Positions 18,686 to 29,708 of a DNA stretch of 64,000 nucleotides are shown one piece after another. Location: the NCBI GenBank assembly GCA_043392685.1, contig JBHZGM010000001.1; one strand, 5' to 3'. Every line of letters begins with the position of its first letter. The stretch's first letter is position 1. Made by a program: the position numbers and the translations under genes. This DNA comes from Metapseudomonas sp043392685. Lineage in GTDB: Bacteria > Pseudomonadota > Gammaproteobacteria > Pseudomonadales > Pseudomonadaceae. A model generated the notes under the pieces. It did no database searches. It was given only the letters and a program-made list of their open reading frames with translations, and was not told the DNA's origin.

Positions 18686-19435
18686 GTGGACCTGTTGCTG
18701 CTCGAAGCCCTGGCCATCGGCGCCGTGCTCGGCCTGCTGCTGGGCCTGACCGGCGCCGGCGGCTCGCTGGTGGCCCTGCCCCTGCTGCTCAGCCTGCACC
18801 TGCCGCTGCGCGATGCCATCGGCGTGAGCCTCGGCGCCGTCGCCCTGTCCGCCGCCATCGGCGCCATTCCCCGCGCCATCCAGGGGATGGTGGCCTGGCG
18901 CCCGGTGCTGCTGCTGGCCATCTGCGGCCTGCCCGGCAATGCCCTCGGCCAGTGGCTGGGGCGCTTCATTCCCGAGTCCGCGCTGATACTCGGTTTCTGC
19001 CTGCTGGTGCTCTGGTCCGCCTGGCGCATGTGGCGCGGCGCGGCATCGCCGAAAAGACACTCCGGCCCGCTGCGCAGTGCGCCGCTGATGACCATCGGCG
19101 CCGGCGTTGGGCTGCTGTCGGGCGTAATGGGCGTGGGCGGCGGCTTCCTCGTGGTGCCGGCGCTGCTCTGGTTCACGCCGCTGTCGATGCTCGCCGCCAC
19201 TGCCACTTCGATGGCGGTGATCGCGCTGGTTTCCGGCGGCGGCTTCCTGCTCTACCTCACCGGGGCGCAGCCGCCCATGGCCCTGCTCGGCGGCCTGGCG
19301 GCCGGCGGCGCGGTCGGTGTGCTCTGCGGCGGCCAACTGGCCGCCCGTCTGCGCGGCGCCACCCTGCAACGGCTGTTCGCCCTGATGCTGGTGGCGGTAA
19401 GTCTGTCCCTGGCGGTGCAAAAGTTGCTGGGCTGA
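18686..19435 (+). CDS. TauE/SafE-family sulfite/anion exporter
   Basis: 249-residue inner-membrane protein with seven to eight hydrophobic helices arranged as two repeats, each with the family's glycine pattern: LTGAGGSLVALPLLL near residue 25 and SGVMGVGGGFLVVPALL near 150. Start is GTG at 18686, two bases after the mnmC stop, so translation is probably coupled. TauE/SafE proteins export sulfite or sulfonates, or move other small anions; no sulfur gene is adjacent and the substrate is open. The gap that follows (19436-19553) holds the NAGGN operon leader. Confidence 0.8.
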   Translation: MDLLLLEALAIGAVLGLLLGLTGAGGSLVALPLLLSLHLPLRDAIGVSLGAVALSAAIGAIPRAIQGMVAWRPVLLLAICGLPGNALGQWLGRFIPESALILGFCLLVLWSAWRMWRGAASPKRHSGPLRSAPLMTIGAGVGLLSGVMGVGGGFLVVPALLWFTPLSMLAATATSMAVIALVSGGGFLLYLTGAQPPMALLGGLAAGGAVGVLCGGQLAARLRGATLQRLFALMLVAVSLSLAVQKLLG

Positions 19436-19487
19436 GCCACGAAGGCCTTTTTAGAACCAATCGATATAAAACTCACGGAACTGCACA

Positions 19488-19522
19488 AGGGTCGGACCCT
19501 AGAGTGCCCCTTTCCGGGCACT
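19488..19522 (+). promoter_or_regulatory. Two inverted repeats in the leader of the NAGGN operon
   Basis: A 13-bp palindrome AGGGTCGGACCCT at 19488-19500 is followed after two bases by a hairpin AGTGCCC-CTTTCC-GGGCACT (19503-19522). They end 31 bp before the asnO ATG. The first could be a dimeric regulator's site and the second an RNA element; an AT-rich stretch (ATCGATATAAAAC) just upstream may be the promoter. Assignment is inference. Confidence 0.45.
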
Positions 19523-19553
19523 CACTCCCCAACGGCAACACCGGTAAGGAACT

Positions 19554-21323
19554 ATGTGCGGCATTTCTGGAGAACTTCGCTTCGACAAACGCCCGGCCGA
19601 CCTGGCCGCCCTCGATAGAATCACCCACCACCTAGCGCCCCGCGGTCCAGACGCCTGGGGCCTGCACAGCCAGGGACCGATCGCCCTGGGCCATCGACGG
19701 CTGAAGATCATGGACCTGGCCGAGGCCTCCGGTCAGCCCATGCTGGACCCCGAACTGGGGCTGGCGATGGTGTTCAACGGCGCCATCTACAACTACCCCG
19801 AACTGCGCAAGGAACTGCTTGCCCTCGGCTATCGCTTTCATTCCGACGGCGACACCGAAGTGCTGCTCAAGGCCTGGCACGCCTGGGGCAAGGACATGCT
19901 GCCCAAGCTCAACGGCATGTTCGCCCTGGCCATCTGGGAACGTGACAGCCAGCGCCTGTTCCTCGCCCGCGACCGCCTCGGCATCAAGCCGATCTACCTG
20001 TCACGCAACGAGCAGCGCCTGCGCTTCGCCTCCAGCCTGCCGGCCCTGCTCCAGGGCAGCGACCTGGACAAGGCGCTGGACCCGCAGGCGCTGAACTTCT
20101 ACCTCAACTTCCATTCCGTGGTGCCGGCGCCGCGCACCCTGGTCAAGGGTGTGGAAAAACTGCCACCGGCGAGCTGGATGCTGATCGATGCCGACGGCAA
20201 CTGCAGCCAGGGCGTCTGGTGGGAACTGAAGTACGGCCCGCGCGAGGACGAGCAGAGCCTGGGCTTCGACGACTGGCGCGATCGCTTGCTGGCCGGGCTG
20301 CGCGACGCCGTGTCGATCCGCCAGCGCGCCGCCCGCGAAGTGGGCGTGCTGCTCTCCGGCGGAGTGGATTCCAGCCTGCTGGTGGGCCTGTTGGCCGAAT
20401 CCGGTATCGAACAGCTGGCGACCTTCTCCATCGGTTTTGCGGATGCCGGCGGCGAACGCGGCGACGAGTTCGAGTTCTCCGACCTGATCGCCAACCACTA
20501 CGGCACCCGTCACCAGCAGTTGCGCATCGATGAGCACGAAGTGCTGGAACAGTTGCCCGCCGCCTTCGCCGCCATGAGCGAGCCGATGGTCAGCCACGAC
20601 TGCATCGCCTTCTACCTGCTCTCCCGCGAGGTTTCGAAGCACTGCAAGGTGGTGCAGAGCGGCCAGGGTGCCGACGAACTCTTCGGCGGCTATCACTGGT
20701 ACCCGCCGCTGGCCGACACCACGGACCCGTTCAACAGCTACCGCACGGCCTTCTTCGACCGCAGCCATACCGAATACGAGGCCACGGTGCAGCCGGGCTG
20801 GCTCAGCGATGACCTGGCCGGCGACTTCGTGCGCCAGCACTTCGAACATCCCGGCGCCCTCGACCCGGTGGACAAGGCGCTGCGCCTGGACAGCACGGTG
20901 ATGCTGGTGGACGACCCGGTGAAGCGGGTGGACAACATGACCATGGCCTGGGGCCTGGAGGCGCGGGTGCCGTTCCTCGACTACCGGGTGGCCGAACTGT
21001 CGGCGCGGATTCCCTCGCGCTTCAAGCTCGGCGACGGCGGCAAGGCAGTGCTCAAGGCCGCCGCGCGCCAGGTCATTCCCCACCAGGTGATCGACCGGCC
21101 CAAGGGTTACTTCCCGGTGCCCGGCCTGAAATACCTGGAAGGCCGCACCCGCGACTGGGTACGCGAACTCCTGCTGGACCCGAGCCAGGATCGCGGCCTG
21201 TTCCGGCCGGCCATGCTCGAACGCCTGCTGGCCAGCCCCACGGAAGACATCACCCCGCTGCGGGGTTCGAAGCTCTGGCAGATGGCAGCGCTCAACCTCT
21301 GGCTCAATCAACAGGGACTCTGA
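19554..21323 (+). CDS. asnO: NAGGN amidotransferase (asparagine-synthetase family)
   Basis: Glutamine-dependent amidation of N-acetylglutaminylglutamine to its amide, the osmolyte NAGGN. 589 residues. The N-terminal class II glutaminase has Cys2 as nucleophile (MCGISGE), plus the RGPDAWG and FNGAIYNY motifs. The AsnB-type synthetase has the PP-loop LLSGGVDSSLLVG near residue 265, and GQGADELFGGY near 370. The small size of the linker and the neighbours distinguish it from asparagine synthetase B. ATG at 19554 after TAAGGA. First gene of asnO-ngg-M42 peptidase, known in P. aeruginosa as osmotically induced. Confidence 0.9.
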   Translation: MCGISGELRFDKRPADLAALDRITHHLAPRGPDAWGLHSQGPIALGHRRLKIMDLAEASGQPMLDPELGLAMVFNGAIYNYPELRKELLALGYRFHSDGDTEVLLKAWHAWGKDMLPKLNGMFALAIWERDSQRLFLARDRLGIKPIYLSRNEQRLRFASSLPALLQGSDLDKALDPQALNFYLNFHSVVPAPRTLVKGVEKLPPASWMLIDADGNCSQGVWWELKYGPREDEQSLGFDDWRDRLLAGLRDAVSIRQRAAREVGVLLSGGVDSSLLVGLLAESGIEQLATFSIGFADAGGERGDEFEFSDLIANHYGTRHQQLRIDEHEVLEQLPAAFAAMSEPMVSHDCIAFYLLSREVSKHCKVVQSGQGADELFGGYHWYPPLADTTDPFNSYRTAFFDRSHTEYEATVQPGWLSDDLAGDFVRQHFEHPGALDPVDKALRLDSTVMLVDDPVKRVDNMTMAWGLEARVPFLDYRVAELSARIPSRFKLGDGGKAVLKAAARQVIPHQVIDRPKGYFPVPGLKYLEGRTRDWVRELLLDPSQDRGLFRPAMLERLLASPTEDITPLRGSKLWQMAALNLWLNQQGL

Positions 21324-21329
21324 ACAACA

Positions 21330-23069
21330 ATGAAAGCCCACCCCCTTCACAGCCAGCGCCTGTTGCGCGGCCAGGCTCCGTCCTATCAGCGCCTGCAGGC
21401 ACGACTGGCCGAGGGACACCTGGAACCCCACGACACACCGCAGATCCTCCATTGCGGCTGGGGCCGCCTGCTGCTCGGCCACACCTTCCCCGACGCCGCG
21501 AGCCTTGCCCAGGAGCTGCTGGACGAGCAGCCCGGCGAACGCGATATCGCCCTTTACGTCGCCGCGCCCCAGCAGGTACTGGCCCAGGCGCCGCAACAGC
21601 TCTTCCTCGACCCATCCGACACCCTGCGCCTCTGGTTCCCCGACTACCGCCCCGCGCGCCGGGCCTTTCGCGGCTTCCGCATCCGCCGTGTGCTGAGCGA
21701 TGCCGACTGGCAGGCGGTCAATCAGCTCTACCGCTGCCGCGGCATGCTGCCGGTCGACCAGGACGCCATCACCCCGCTCCGCCAGGGCGGGCCGGTGTTC
21801 TGGCTGGCCGAGGACGAGCGCGACAACCAGGTGATCGGCGCCGTCATGGGCCTCAACCACCAGAAGGCCTTCGACGATCCGGAAGGCGGCTCCAGCCTCT
21901 GGTGCCTGGCGGTAGACCCGCAATGCAGCCGCCCCGGCGTCGGCGAAGTACTGGTGCGCCACCTGGTCGAACATTTCATGAGCCGCGGTCTCAATTACCT
22001 CGACCTCTCGGTGCTGCACGACAACCGCCAGGCCAAGGCGCTCTATTCCAAACTGGGCTTCCGCGACCTGGCCACCTTCGCGATCAAGCGCAAGAACAGC
22101 ATCAACCAGACCCTGTTCCTCGGCCCCGGCCCGGAAGCGGAGCTCAACCCCTATGCCCGCATCATCGTCGACGAAGCCCTGCGGCGCGGCATCGAAGTGC
22201 AGGTGGACGACGCCGAAGGCGGGCTGTTCAGCCTCAGTCAGGGCGGCCGGCGCATCCGTTGCCGGGAGTCGCTGTCCGACCTTACCAGCGCGGTGAGCAT
22301 GACCCTCTGCCAGGACAAGCAGCTGACCCATCGCGCACTGGCCCGCGCCGGCATCTTCCAGCCGGCGCAGCGCCTGGCGGGCAGTGACGAGGAGAATGCG
22401 GCCTTCCTTGCCAAGCACGGCAGCCTGGTGGTCAAGCCGGTGAATGGCGAGCAGGGCCAGGGCGTGGCGGTGGGCCTGTGCAGCCTCGAGGAGGTGAAGA
22501 CCGCCATCGCCAACGCCGAGCACTTCGACAGCCGCGTGATCCTGGAGAGCTTTCACCAGGGCCTGGACCTGCGGGTGGTGGTGATCAACTACGAAGTGGT
22601 GGCCGCGGCCATCCGCCGTCCGGCGGAAGTGGTCGGCGACGGCCAGCGCAGCGTGCGCCAGCTGATCGAACGCCAGAGCCGCCGGCGCCAGGCCGCAACC
22701 CAGGGGGAAAGCCGCATCCCGCTGGATGGCGAGACCGAACGCACCCTGCGCGCTGCCGGCTATGAATATGAAGATGTGCTGCCGGCCGGCACCCGGTTGG
22801 CGGTGCGGCGAACCGCCAACCTGCACACCGGCGGCACCCTGGAGGACGTCACCGCGATCCTCCATCCGGCCCTGGCCGAGGCCTCCATCCTCGCCGCGCG
22901 GACCCTGGAAATCCCGGTGGTCGGTCTGGACCTGCTGGTCACCGCCGCCGACCAGCCGGACTACGTGATGATCGAAGCCAACGAACGGGTCGGCCTGGCC
23001 AACCACCAGCCGCAACCCACGGCGGAACGCTTCATCGATCTGCTGTTCCCGCTGACCCGGACCAGTTGA
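21330..23069 (+). CDS. ngg: N-acetylglutaminylglutamine synthetase (GNAT/ATP-grasp fusion)
   Basis: Makes the dipeptide N-acetylglutaminylglutamine from two glutamines. 579 residues with two catalytic halves. The GNAT acetyltransferase is at about 100-255 (VIGAVMGLNHQKAF; LDLSVLHDNRQAKALYSKLGF as the acetyl-CoA and C-terminal motif). The ATP-grasp domain is at about 300-575 (LVVKPVNGEQGQGVAVGL as the nucleotide loop, VILESFHQGLDLRVVVI, and the metal-binding MIEANERVGLANH). It begins six bases after asnO, with a weak ribosome site, consistent with coupling. Acts with AsnO; both are cytoplasmic. Confidence 0.9.
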   Translation: MKAHPLHSQRLLRGQAPSYQRLQARLAEGHLEPHDTPQILHCGWGRLLLGHTFPDAASLAQELLDEQPGERDIALYVAAPQQVLAQAPQQLFLDPSDTLRLWFPDYRPARRAFRGFRIRRVLSDADWQAVNQLYRCRGMLPVDQDAITPLRQGGPVFWLAEDERDNQVIGAVMGLNHQKAFDDPEGGSSLWCLAVDPQCSRPGVGEVLVRHLVEHFMSRGLNYLDLSVLHDNRQAKALYSKLGFRDLATFAIKRKNSINQTLFLGPGPEAELNPYARIIVDEALRRGIEVQVDDAEGGLFSLSQGGRRIRCRESLSDLTSAVSMTLCQDKQLTHRALARAGIFQPAQRLAGSDEENAAFLAKHGSLVVKPVNGEQGQGVAVGLCSLEEVKTAIANAEHFDSRVILESFHQGLDLRVVVINYEVVAAAIRRPAEVVGDGQRSVRQLIERQSRRRQAATQGESRIPLDGETERTLRAAGYEYEDVLPAGTRLAVRRTANLHTGGTLEDVTAILHPALAEASILAARTLEIPVVGLDLLVTAADQPDYVMIEANERVGLANHQPQPTAERFIDLLFPLTRTS

Positions 23070-23128
23070 GTGCCATGCAGGGTGGGCTTCAGCCCGCCAG
23101 GTCCCAAGATCCACTCCAAGGAGACGCC

Positions 23129-24322
23129 ATGAGCCAGTCACTCCCCGAGCCCGATCTCACCTACCTGCAGAAGGTGCTGCTGGAAATGCTCGCCATTCCC
23201 AGCCCCACCGGTTTCACCGACACCATCGTGCGCTACGTCGCCGAGCGGCTGGATGAGATCGGCATCCCCTACGAGCTGACCCGGCGCGGCACCATCCGCG
23301 CCACGGTCAAGGGCATGCAAAGCAGCCCGGACCGTGCGATGTCGGCGCACCTGGACACCATTGGCGCCATCGTCCGCGAGATCAAGGACAACGGCCGCCT
23401 GGCCCTGGCGCCGGTGGGCTGCTGGTCCAGCCGCTTCGCCGAAGGCAGCCGCGTCAGCCTGTTCGGGGACAACCGGGTACTGCGCGGCAGCGTGCTGCCC
23501 CTGCTGGCGTCGGGGCATGCCTTCAACACCCAGGTGGACAACCTGCCCGTCAGCTGGGACCACGTGGAACTGCGCCTGGACGCCTACAGCACCACCCGCG
23601 CCGACTGCGAGACCCTGGGGGTTTCGGTAGGTGACTTCGTCGCCTTCGACCCGCTGCCGGAGTTCACCGAGAGTGGCCACATCAGTGCCCGCCACCTGGA
23701 CGACAAGGCCGGCGTCGCCGCCCTGCTCACCGCCCTCAAGGGCATCGCCGAGGCGCGCCTGGTCCCGCCCATCGACTGTCATCCGCTGTTCACCATCACC
23801 GAGGAGATCGGCTCCGGCTCGGCCGCCGCGCTGCCCTGGGACGTCAGCGAGTTCGTCGGCATCGACATCGCCCCGGTCGCCCCCGGCCAGCTCTCCAGCG
23901 AGCACGCCGTGACCGTGGCCATGCAGGATTCCGGCGGTCCCTACGACTTCCACCTGTCGCGGCACCTGCTGCGCCTGGCCGAAACCAACGCCATCTCGCT
24001 GCGCCGCGACCTGTTTCGCTACTACCACAGCGATGCCCAGTCGGCGGTCACCGCCGGCCATGACATCCGCACCGCCCTGCTGGCCTTCGGTTGCGACGCC
24101 ACCCACGGCTACGAGCGCACCCACATCGACAGCCTGGAGGCCCTGACCCGCCTGATCGGCGCCTACCTGATGAGCCCGCCGGTATTCGCCTCCGACGCGG
24201 TCACCAGCCAGCAGTCCCTGGAACCCTTCAGCCACCAGCTGGAACATGACGCGCAGATGGAGAGCGAGACGCGCGTCCCGACCGTGGAAAGTCTTGTAGG
24301 AAAGGGTGACGGCAACCCTTGA
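23129..24322 (+). CDS. NAGGN-system M42 family peptidase
   Basis: 397 residues; dinuclear metallo-aminopeptidase fold of family M42, consistently found third in NAGGN operons. Metal ligands are visible: SAHLDTIGA (His-x-Asp, near residue 73), HLDDKAG (bridging Asp near 191) and ITEEIGSG (catalytic Glu plus ligand near 225). ATG at 23129 has AAGGAGA, better than an in-frame ATG 63 bp upstream that would overlap ngg. Its role in the osmolyte pathway is not established; release or turnover of the acylated dipeptide is the obvious guess. The last codons (VPTVESLVGK) extend past the domain. Confidence 0.88.
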   Translation: MSQSLPEPDLTYLQKVLLEMLAIPSPTGFTDTIVRYVAERLDEIGIPYELTRRGTIRATVKGMQSSPDRAMSAHLDTIGAIVREIKDNGRLALAPVGCWSSRFAEGSRVSLFGDNRVLRGSVLPLLASGHAFNTQVDNLPVSWDHVELRLDAYSTTRADCETLGVSVGDFVAFDPLPEFTESGHISARHLDDKAGVAALLTALKGIAEARLVPPIDCHPLFTITEEIGSGSAAALPWDVSEFVGIDIAPVAPGQLSSEHAVTVAMQDSGGPYDFHLSRHLLRLAETNAISLRRDLFRYYHSDAQSAVTAGHDIRTALLAFGCDATHGYERTHIDSLEALTRLIGAYLMSPPVFASDAVTSQQSLEPFSHQLEHDAQMESETRVPTVESLVGKGDGNP

Positions 24323-24348
24323 AGGGCAACCCGGTCAGGAGCAAAGTG

Positions 24349-24385
24349 CCACCCAGGGATGCAATAACAATTCGGGTGGTTACCC

Positions 24386-24386
<1 letters not shown>
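24349..24386 (+). promoter_or_regulatory. Stem that covers the histidine kinase ribosome site
   Basis: CCACCC at 24349-24354 is complementary to GGGTGG at 24374-24379, the only Shine-Dalgarno-like run before the ATG at 24386. Pairing would hide the ribosome site. The 6-bp stem with a 19-nt loop is modest evidence. Confidence 0.35.
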
Positions 24387-27163
<2,777 letters not shown>

Positions 27164-27211
27164 CGACGCGGGCCGGCGGAGTTAGCATTCCGCCCCCGCT
27201 GGAGACCCCCG

Positions 27212-27442
27212 ATGCTCATCCCCTTTGACCTGCTCGAAGCCGAAACCCTGACCCGCCTGATCGAAGACTTCGTCACCCGTGAAGGCACCGACAATGGCGA
27301 CGACACCCCGCTGGAAACCCGCGTCGAACGGGTTCGCCGCGCCCTGCAGAAGGGCGAGGCGGTGATCGTCTACGACCCCGACAGCCAGCAGTGCCAACTG
27401 ATGCGCAAGTTGGACGTACCCAAGGAGTGGCTGGAGGAGTAG
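27212..27442 (+). CDS. YheU family protein (UPF0270)
   Basis: 76 residues, ATG at 27212 with GGAGA upstream. MLIPFDLLEAETLTRLIEDFVTREGTD at the N-terminus and a conserved acidic C-terminus (VIVYDPDSQQCQL) identify the YheU/UPF0270 family of small cytoplasmic proteins without an assigned role. It lies 48 bp after the histidine kinase gene on the same strand and is followed by a cluster of intergenic repeats that marks the end of the transcript region. Confidence 0.88.
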   Translation: MLIPFDLLEAETLTRLIEDFVTREGTDNGDDTPLETRVERVRRALQKGEAVIVYDPDSQQCQLMRKLDVPKEWLEE

Positions 27443-27445
27443 CGC

Positions 27446-27467
27446 TGTAGGGGCGGATTCATTGGCT
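27446..27467. repeat. Partial family B repeat
   Basis: TGTAGGGGCGGATTCATTGGC keeps the left end of the family B unit and then diverges. It starts four bases after the YheU stop codon. Confidence 0.5.
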
Positions 27468-27504
27468 GTGCCTGCATCAAATGTTGCAAGTAGCCGCATT
27501 GCCC

Positions 27505-27559
27505 GTAGGAGCTGGCTTGCCAGCGAATGGCCCCTTTTCGCTAGCAAGCTAGCTCCTAC
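27505..27559. repeat. REP doublet (REPIN, GTAGGAGC type)
   Basis: GTAGGAGCTGGCTTGCCAGC (27505-27524) faces TAGCAAGCTAGCTCCTAC (27542-27559). Same class as the doublet at 402-468, with independent sequence changes in the inner arms. Confidence 0.85.
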
Positions 27560-27591
27560 AAGGCTCCTGGACCGATTGGCGATTTCCGCAG

Positions 27592-27632
27592 ACACAGCGA
27601 ATTCATTCGCCAAGGGCCGCGCAGCTGCCCTC
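27592..27632. repeat. Family B repeat, right part
   Basis: ACAGCGAATTCATTCGCC followed by GGGCCGC-GCA-GCTGCCC. The inner stem has one unpaired position here. It ends eight bases before the cytochrome stop codon on the other strand. Confidence 0.7.
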
Positions 27633-27639
27633 TGAGAAC

Positions 27640-29109
27640 TCACAACTTCGCCGCCTGCACGGCTGCGCCCAACGGCAGGCTGCGTTCCACCTGCGTCATC
27701 CGCGTCACTTCCACCTTCATCTTGTCCTTGCCCAGCAGGTAATCCACCAGCCGCTGGGAGAAGGGCCAGTAGTTCAGTTCCGCCTTCAGGGTGATGGGGC
27801 CTACGGCATCCTTCGGCACTTCGAAGGTGAACTCGCGGATGTCATAGCCCTTGGGCAGGAGGCGGTTGTCCGACAGTATCTGGGTGGCATTCCAGACCTC
27901 GATGTCCAGTTCCTTGCCGTCCTTGTCCCCCAGATGGACCTTGAAGTTGCGGGTATCAGGCTCGGTGGCGCCGTCCTTGATCGCACCCAGCCGGTAGATC
28001 TCGCGTCCGGCCCCGTCCACCGCCCGGAAATCGATCCAGACCTCGCGCCCCTCGGGAAATCCCGTGGGCAGCTTGTGCCCGGCCCCAACGTTGGCGACCT
28101 TCACCCGCACCGACACCTCCTGGCCCGGCGCCAACTGCTCCGGCACCGACTCGAAGCTGATCTCGGCAGCCCTGGCCAACTGCTCCCGTGCGCGCTGGGC
28201 CGCCTCGTCCTGCCCCAGGTACGACAGCACCGCCGCATTGGCCCCGGTGAACCAGTGGGACGCCACATCGGCACGCTCCGGCCCCATGATCGCAGCCTTG
28301 CCGGCGAATCCCGGCATGTGGCAGCTCTGGCAGGTCTCGCCGTTGAAGCTGTAGGGGCTCTCGAGCCATTCGTCATAGGTGCGTTCCACCGCCACGGAGC
28401 TGAACGGGTGGGTCACGTTGTGGCAGGTGGCGCAGAAATCCGAGCGAGTATGCAGGCCCGAATAGACCGTATCGTGGTACGGGGACACCGCATCTCCGCG
28501 CGGGCCGAACTTGGTCGGCCGGCCATTGGCACGCGGACTGAGCACATAGGCGCCATTGTCCAGCCCGGTGCGCGCGTTGATGTTGTGGCAGGTCTCGCAG
28601 TCCACCCCCGGCATCGGGTTGTGCACGGCGGTGAACTCCGCCGGGGCGCGATTGACCGCCGAGTTGATCTGGCCAGTGGTCAGTCCGATGGGGGTATGGC
28701 AGCCGGTGCAGAAGTTATCCACCTGCCCCGCGGTCGCCTCGCTGGCGTGCCTGAGCAAGGCCCGGTAGATCGGCTCATCCCAGGACTGGGCCATCATCGA
28801 GGTCCGCCATTGCCGGTAGATGTCGGTGTGGCAGGCGCCGCAGACCTGGGCGTCGTCGAAATCCGTGGCATTCAGCACGGCGTTGTTCGGCGTGTTCGCC
28901 CGGTGGGGGAAAAACGGCAGGTCCTGCTTGTTCTCCAGCAGCCTGGAGCGCGCCGGCTCCAGCCACTTGTCGTCCGACGGCGGCGTCTCGGCGGTGGCGA
29001 CGAGGCTCGCCAGCCAGGACAGCAGCAGGCCGGCGAACAGCCAGGAGAACAGGCGTCCGGACCGGACAGCAAGACTTGAAGTCGACACCTTCTTCGCCGA
29101 ATCGTCCAT
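27640..29109 (-). CDS. Five-haem c-type cytochrome (cytochrome c554-like)
   Basis: 489 residues. A single hydrophobic segment at about 18-40 (LFSWLFAGLLLSWLASLV) is either an uncleaved anchor or a signal; the rest is periplasmic. Five CxxCH haem-attachment sites: Cys90 (CGACH), Cys134 (CTGCH), Cys171 (CETCH), Cys226 (CATCH) and Cys260 (CQSCH). After residue 300 comes a haem-free beta-rich domain containing GAGHKLPTGFPEGREVWIDF, which occurs in multihaem cytochromes of the c554/hydroxylamine-oxidoreductase group. ATG at 29109 after GGTGGG. No quinol oxidase or reductase subunit is adjacent, so the redox partner is unknown. Multihaem c cytochromes outside denitrification are uncommon in Pseudomonas. 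Confidence 0.85.
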   Translation of the reverse strand: MDDSAKKVSTSSLAVRSGRLFSWLFAGLLLSWLASLVATAETPPSDDKWLEPARSRLLENKQDLPFFPHRANTPNNAVLNATDFDDAQVCGACHTDIYRQWRTSMMAQSWDEPIYRALLRHASEATAGQVDNFCTGCHTPIGLTTGQINSAVNRAPAEFTAVHNPMPGVDCETCHNINARTGLDNGAYVLSPRANGRPTKFGPRGDAVSPYHDTVYSGLHTRSDFCATCHNVTHPFSSVAVERTYDEWLESPYSFNGETCQSCHMPGFAGKAAIMGPERADVASHWFTGANAAVLSYLGQDEAAQRAREQLARAAEISFESVPEQLAPGQEVSVRVKVANVGAGHKLPTGFPEGREVWIDFRAVDGAGREIYRLGAIKDGATEPDTRNFKVHLGDKDGKELDIEVWNATQILSDNRLLPKGYDIREFTFEVPKDAVGPITLKAELNYWPFSQRLVDYLLGKDKMKVEVTRMTQVERSLPLGAAVQAAKL

Positions 29110-29416
29110 TTCGCCACCCACCTTCACAACCCCGATGAGAAGGCGCACGAACTCCGCAGAATAACGGTAATAACCGCCTCTTTCAGCGCCTTTTTGCCGA
29201 ACTTCATCCACTTCCCCGTTGTTGGGGGAAGTAAGTCAGTAGTAGATGGAGCTCAGTGCAGCGTCAAAGGTATGACGCAAGCAGGAAACGAGCGAACGAA
29301 AGGCTTATCCGTATGATTCATATGGCCTTAATTGAAATTAGGCGCGAAAAGACAGGCGATGAAGTGGCGATTCTTCCGTACCAGCGACAGCATGGCCGGA
29401 CATGAACGACAGGCAC

Positions 29417-29438
29417 AAAAAAGCCGCCACGGGGCGGC
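29417..29438 (-). terminator. Orphan rho-independent terminator (possible sRNA 3' end)
   Basis: On the minus strand GCCGCC-CCGT-GGCGGC is followed by TTTTTT (29422-29417). No minus-strand protein gene lies within 2 kb upstream of it except the divergent lipoprotein gene beyond 30.3 kb. A transcript starting near 29475-29480 (weak TTGCGA-N17-CATAGC upstream) would give a short RNA. It could also stop antisense transcription. Confidence 0.55.
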
Positions 29439-29708
29439 CGAAACAAAGCACAGAGCACCAATAGACTCCAGGGTCAGAGTGTAGTTGCCCTGCTATGAAA
29501 AGCTGACGGCGAATCGCAAAACACCGTGCATTTCGTCGGCAATTTCGCCCAATTGACGCACAACCGCTCTATCTCGCGGATTTACCCTGGGTCGCAGATC
29601 GATGTTCGCCGACGACGCGCATCAGGCTGACGCGGCTATCCGCTCTCTGGCAGAAGGAGAGAAATTTCGTACACCCCATTGACCTTGAGGGCCTACAAAA
29701 GCCCTCGC

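Noticed and set aside
19478..19505. AlgU (sigma-22) promoter before asnO
   Set aside because: GAACTG resembles the -35 box, but no TCTRA-like -10 lies at 16-17 bases.
29110..29400. ANR/Fnr box for the multihaem cytochrome
   Set aside because: I looked for TTGAT-N4-ATCAA; TTGAAATTA near 29334 is not close enough.
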